A DNA stretch of 60,501 bases from Frankia sp. QA3 (lineage in GTDB: Bacteria; Actinomycetota; Actinomycetes; Frankiales; Frankiaceae), in the NCBI RefSeq assembly GCF_000262465.1, contig NZ_CM001489.1, positions 1,498,633-1,559,133 of the forward strand, written 5' to 3'. A program made the translations under genes and the position numbers. Shown here one piece after another: positions 58,896 through 60,501 of the stretch. Every line of letters starts with the position of its first letter. Position 1 is the first letter of the stretch. Under the pieces are notes generated by a model, which did no database searches, was not told the DNA's origin, and was given only the letters and a program-made list of their open reading frames with translations.

Positions 58896-60470
58896 GTGAC
58901 GACGTCCGCATCGGCCGTGATACCCGTCGACGACCTCACCTTCTGGGAGCTGTGCGACCGCCGGGCCCGGCTCACCCCGGACCGGTTGATGATCGTCGAC
59001 GAGCGGGACCGCCGGATCACCTTCGGCGAGTTCCGCGACCGGGCCGAGCGGGTGGCCGCGGGCCTGCACCAGCTCGGCATCGGCCCGGGTTCCCGGGTGA
59101 GCTGGCAGCTTCCGACCAGGATCGAGACCCTGCTGGTGTGCCTGGCCCTGGCCCGCCTCGGCGCCCACCAGAACCCGATCATCCCGGCGGTGCGGGGCCG
59201 GGAGGTCGGCTTCGCGCTGCGCCAGACCGGCGCCGAGTGGGTGGTGCTGCCGGGCACCTGGAACGGGTTCGACTACGTCGAGATGGTCGACGGGCTCGAC
59301 TGGTCGCACGCCCCCCGGCCGCGGATCGTGGTCGTGGGTCTCGACGACCTGCCCGACGGCGACCCGGCGAGCCTGCCGCCGCCGCCGACCGACCCGCGCG
59401 AGGCCCGCTGGACCTTCTACACCAGCGGCACGACGTCCGAGCCCAAGGGCGTGCTGCACTCGGACGAGTCGCTGATGTGGGGCGGGCGGGGCTACGCCGA
59501 GCGGATGCGGCTCGACGCCGACACGGTGTTCGCGATGCAGTTCGCGATCGCGCACATCGGCGGGCCGAACCTGTTCTGCTTCATGTTCTCCGTCGGGATC
59601 CGCACGCTGTCGGTGGAGCGGTTCGACCCGTCGTCGCTGGCAGAGCTGTTCCGCCGGCACCGGGTGAACCTGTGCGGCGGCAGCGTCGCGTTCGGTGAGC
59701 TGCTGCTGCGCGAGCAGCGCCGGCGCGGGGCCGGCCGGCTGCTGCCGGACCTGCGCCAGCTCGGCGGCGGCGCCGGCCCCACCCCACCGGCGATGTTCGA
59801 CCAGATCACCGCCGAGCTGGGGGTGACCTACATCCCCGCCTACGGGATGACCGAGGTCCCGATGATCGCCGTCGGCTACCCCGACGACGACGTCGAGCTG
59901 CGGCGGGGGACCGACGGGGCGCCCGTGCGCGGCATCGAGATCCGGGCCGCCCGCCTCGACGGCACCGTCGCCGACCCGGGGGAGGAGGGCGAGCTGCAGA
60001 TCCGCGGCCCCCAGGTGTGCGCGGGCTACCGGGATCCGGCGCAGACCGCGGAGGCGTTCGTCGACGGCTGGTTACGCACCGGCGACCTGGGCGTGGTCCG
60101 CCCGGACGGCCGGATCAAGCTCACCGGCCGGATCAAGGACATCATCATCCGCAAGGGCGAGAACATCTCCGCGCGGGAGATCGAGGACCTGCTGGGCACG
60201 CACCCGTTGGTGGCCCGGGTCGCCGTGGTCGGCCTGCCCGACGACGAACGCGGCGAGCGGGTCTGCGCGGTGGTGGAGCGGGTGCCCGGCCAGCCCGACC
60301 TGGACTTCGCCGAGATGCAACGCCACCTGCTCGCCGCGGGCCTCGGCCGCTACAAGCTGCCCGAGCAGCTCGAGCTCACCGACGAGCTGCCCACCCAGGG
60401 CTCGATGCTCAAGATCTCCAAAGCGGCGGTCCGCCGCGAGCTGCTCGCCCGCGCCGGGGCGGACACCTGA
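58896..60470 (+). CDS. AMP-forming acyl-CoA synthetase/ligase
   Basis: 524 residues from GTG 58896, 8 bases after AGAGGAG; an in-frame GTG at 58887 overlaps that site. ANL-superfamily marks are FYTSGTTSEPKGVLHS (P-loop, about 175), AYGMTEVP, GWLRTGDLG, GRIKDIIIRKGENISAREIEDLL and a C-terminal lysine in GSMLKISK. The enzyme activates a carboxylic acid to acyl-AMP and then acyl-CoA. Its place after livF suggests it activates the transported substrate, as seen for aromatic or short-chain acid catabolic operons in actinomycetes. Substrate not determinable from sequence. Confidence 0.88.
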   Translation: MTTSASAVIPVDDLTFWELCDRRARLTPDRLMIVDERDRRITFGEFRDRAERVAAGLHQLGIGPGSRVSWQLPTRIETLLVCLALARLGAHQNPIIPAVRGREVGFALRQTGAEWVVLPGTWNGFDYVEMVDGLDWSHAPRPRIVVVGLDDLPDGDPASLPPPPTDPREARWTFYTSGTTSEPKGVLHSDESLMWGGRGYAERMRLDADTVFAMQFAIAHIGGPNLFCFMFSVGIRTLSVERFDPSSLAELFRRHRVNLCGGSVAFGELLLREQRRRGAGRLLPDLRQLGGGAGPTPPAMFDQITAELGVTYIPAYGMTEVPMIAVGYPDDDVELRRGTDGAPVRGIEIRAARLDGTVADPGEEGELQIRGPQVCAGYRDPAQTAEAFVDGWLRTGDLGVVRPDGRIKLTGRIKDIIIRKGENISAREIEDLLGTHPLVARVAVVGLPDDERGERVCAVVERVPGQPDLDFAEMQRHLLAAGLGRYKLPEQLELTDELPTQGSMLKISKAAVRRELLARAGADT

Positions 60471-60501
60471 GGCGCGCGCGGCGCCGGCCAGTGCCTGGGC
60501 C

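Overview
The window is 60.5 kb of very GC-rich DNA. It shows strong GC3 bias, frequent GTG starts, many 4-bp ATGA/GTGA gene overlaps, a mycofactocin-type SDR, several flavin/F420-type monooxygenases and the hopanoid gene hpnH. This points to a filamentous actinomycete, most likely Frankia or a close relative. That assignment is inferred from style and gene content; no rRNA or marker gene in the window proves it.

Left part (1-12.4 kb) looks like an accessory island edge. It opens with a truncated IS256-type transposase and a 3'-half fragment of a tRNA-Met(CAT) gene. A small acidic protein gene then faces a degraded TIR-NB-ARC-TPR gene tail to tail. Behind that comes a three-gene operon: a 2177-aa TPR protein with a C-terminal CHAT caspase-like protease, a small cysteine-rich protein and a three-TM protein.

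12.7-18.3 kb is metabolic: a mycofactocin-type SDR with a TetR regulator, a sulfonate/nitrate-type ABC transporter (ATPase plus a permease carrying what looks like the tail of a substrate-binding protein), and two luciferase-like monooxygenases.

18.6-34.5 kb is the centrepiece: a tightly coupled five-gene defence operon. It encodes a giant DEAD/DEAH helicase with a DUF1998-like end, an SNF2-type helicase, an Eco57I/DrmMI-like DNA methyltransferase, an McrB-type GTPase with an EVE-like reader domain, and an McrC nuclease. It reads as a DISARM/Druantia-like helicase-methylase core with McrBC in place of the usual effectors. Directly after it (34.6-38.3 kb) is an intact second copy of the small-protein/TIR-NB-ARC-TPR pair, with the same orientation and the same 22-bp spacing as the degraded copy.

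38.5-60.5 kb is mostly housekeeping and catabolism: lutABC (lactate oxidation), cysK-cysE (cysteine synthesis), a decayed IS630-type element, a polytopic membrane protein, a PI-PLC-like protein, a PKD-tailed hydrolase, a double Lrp regulator divergent from an MFS exporter, maf, hpnH, and a branched-chain/acyl-type ABC transporter whose two permeases and first ATPase are fused into one polypeptide, followed by livF and an acyl-CoA synthetase.

A dispersed palindrome with a conserved 17-nt loop occurs three times (4.67, 18.36 and 47.0 kb), with a looser relative at 52.4 kb. No CRISPR array, rRNA gene or intact tRNA gene was seen.
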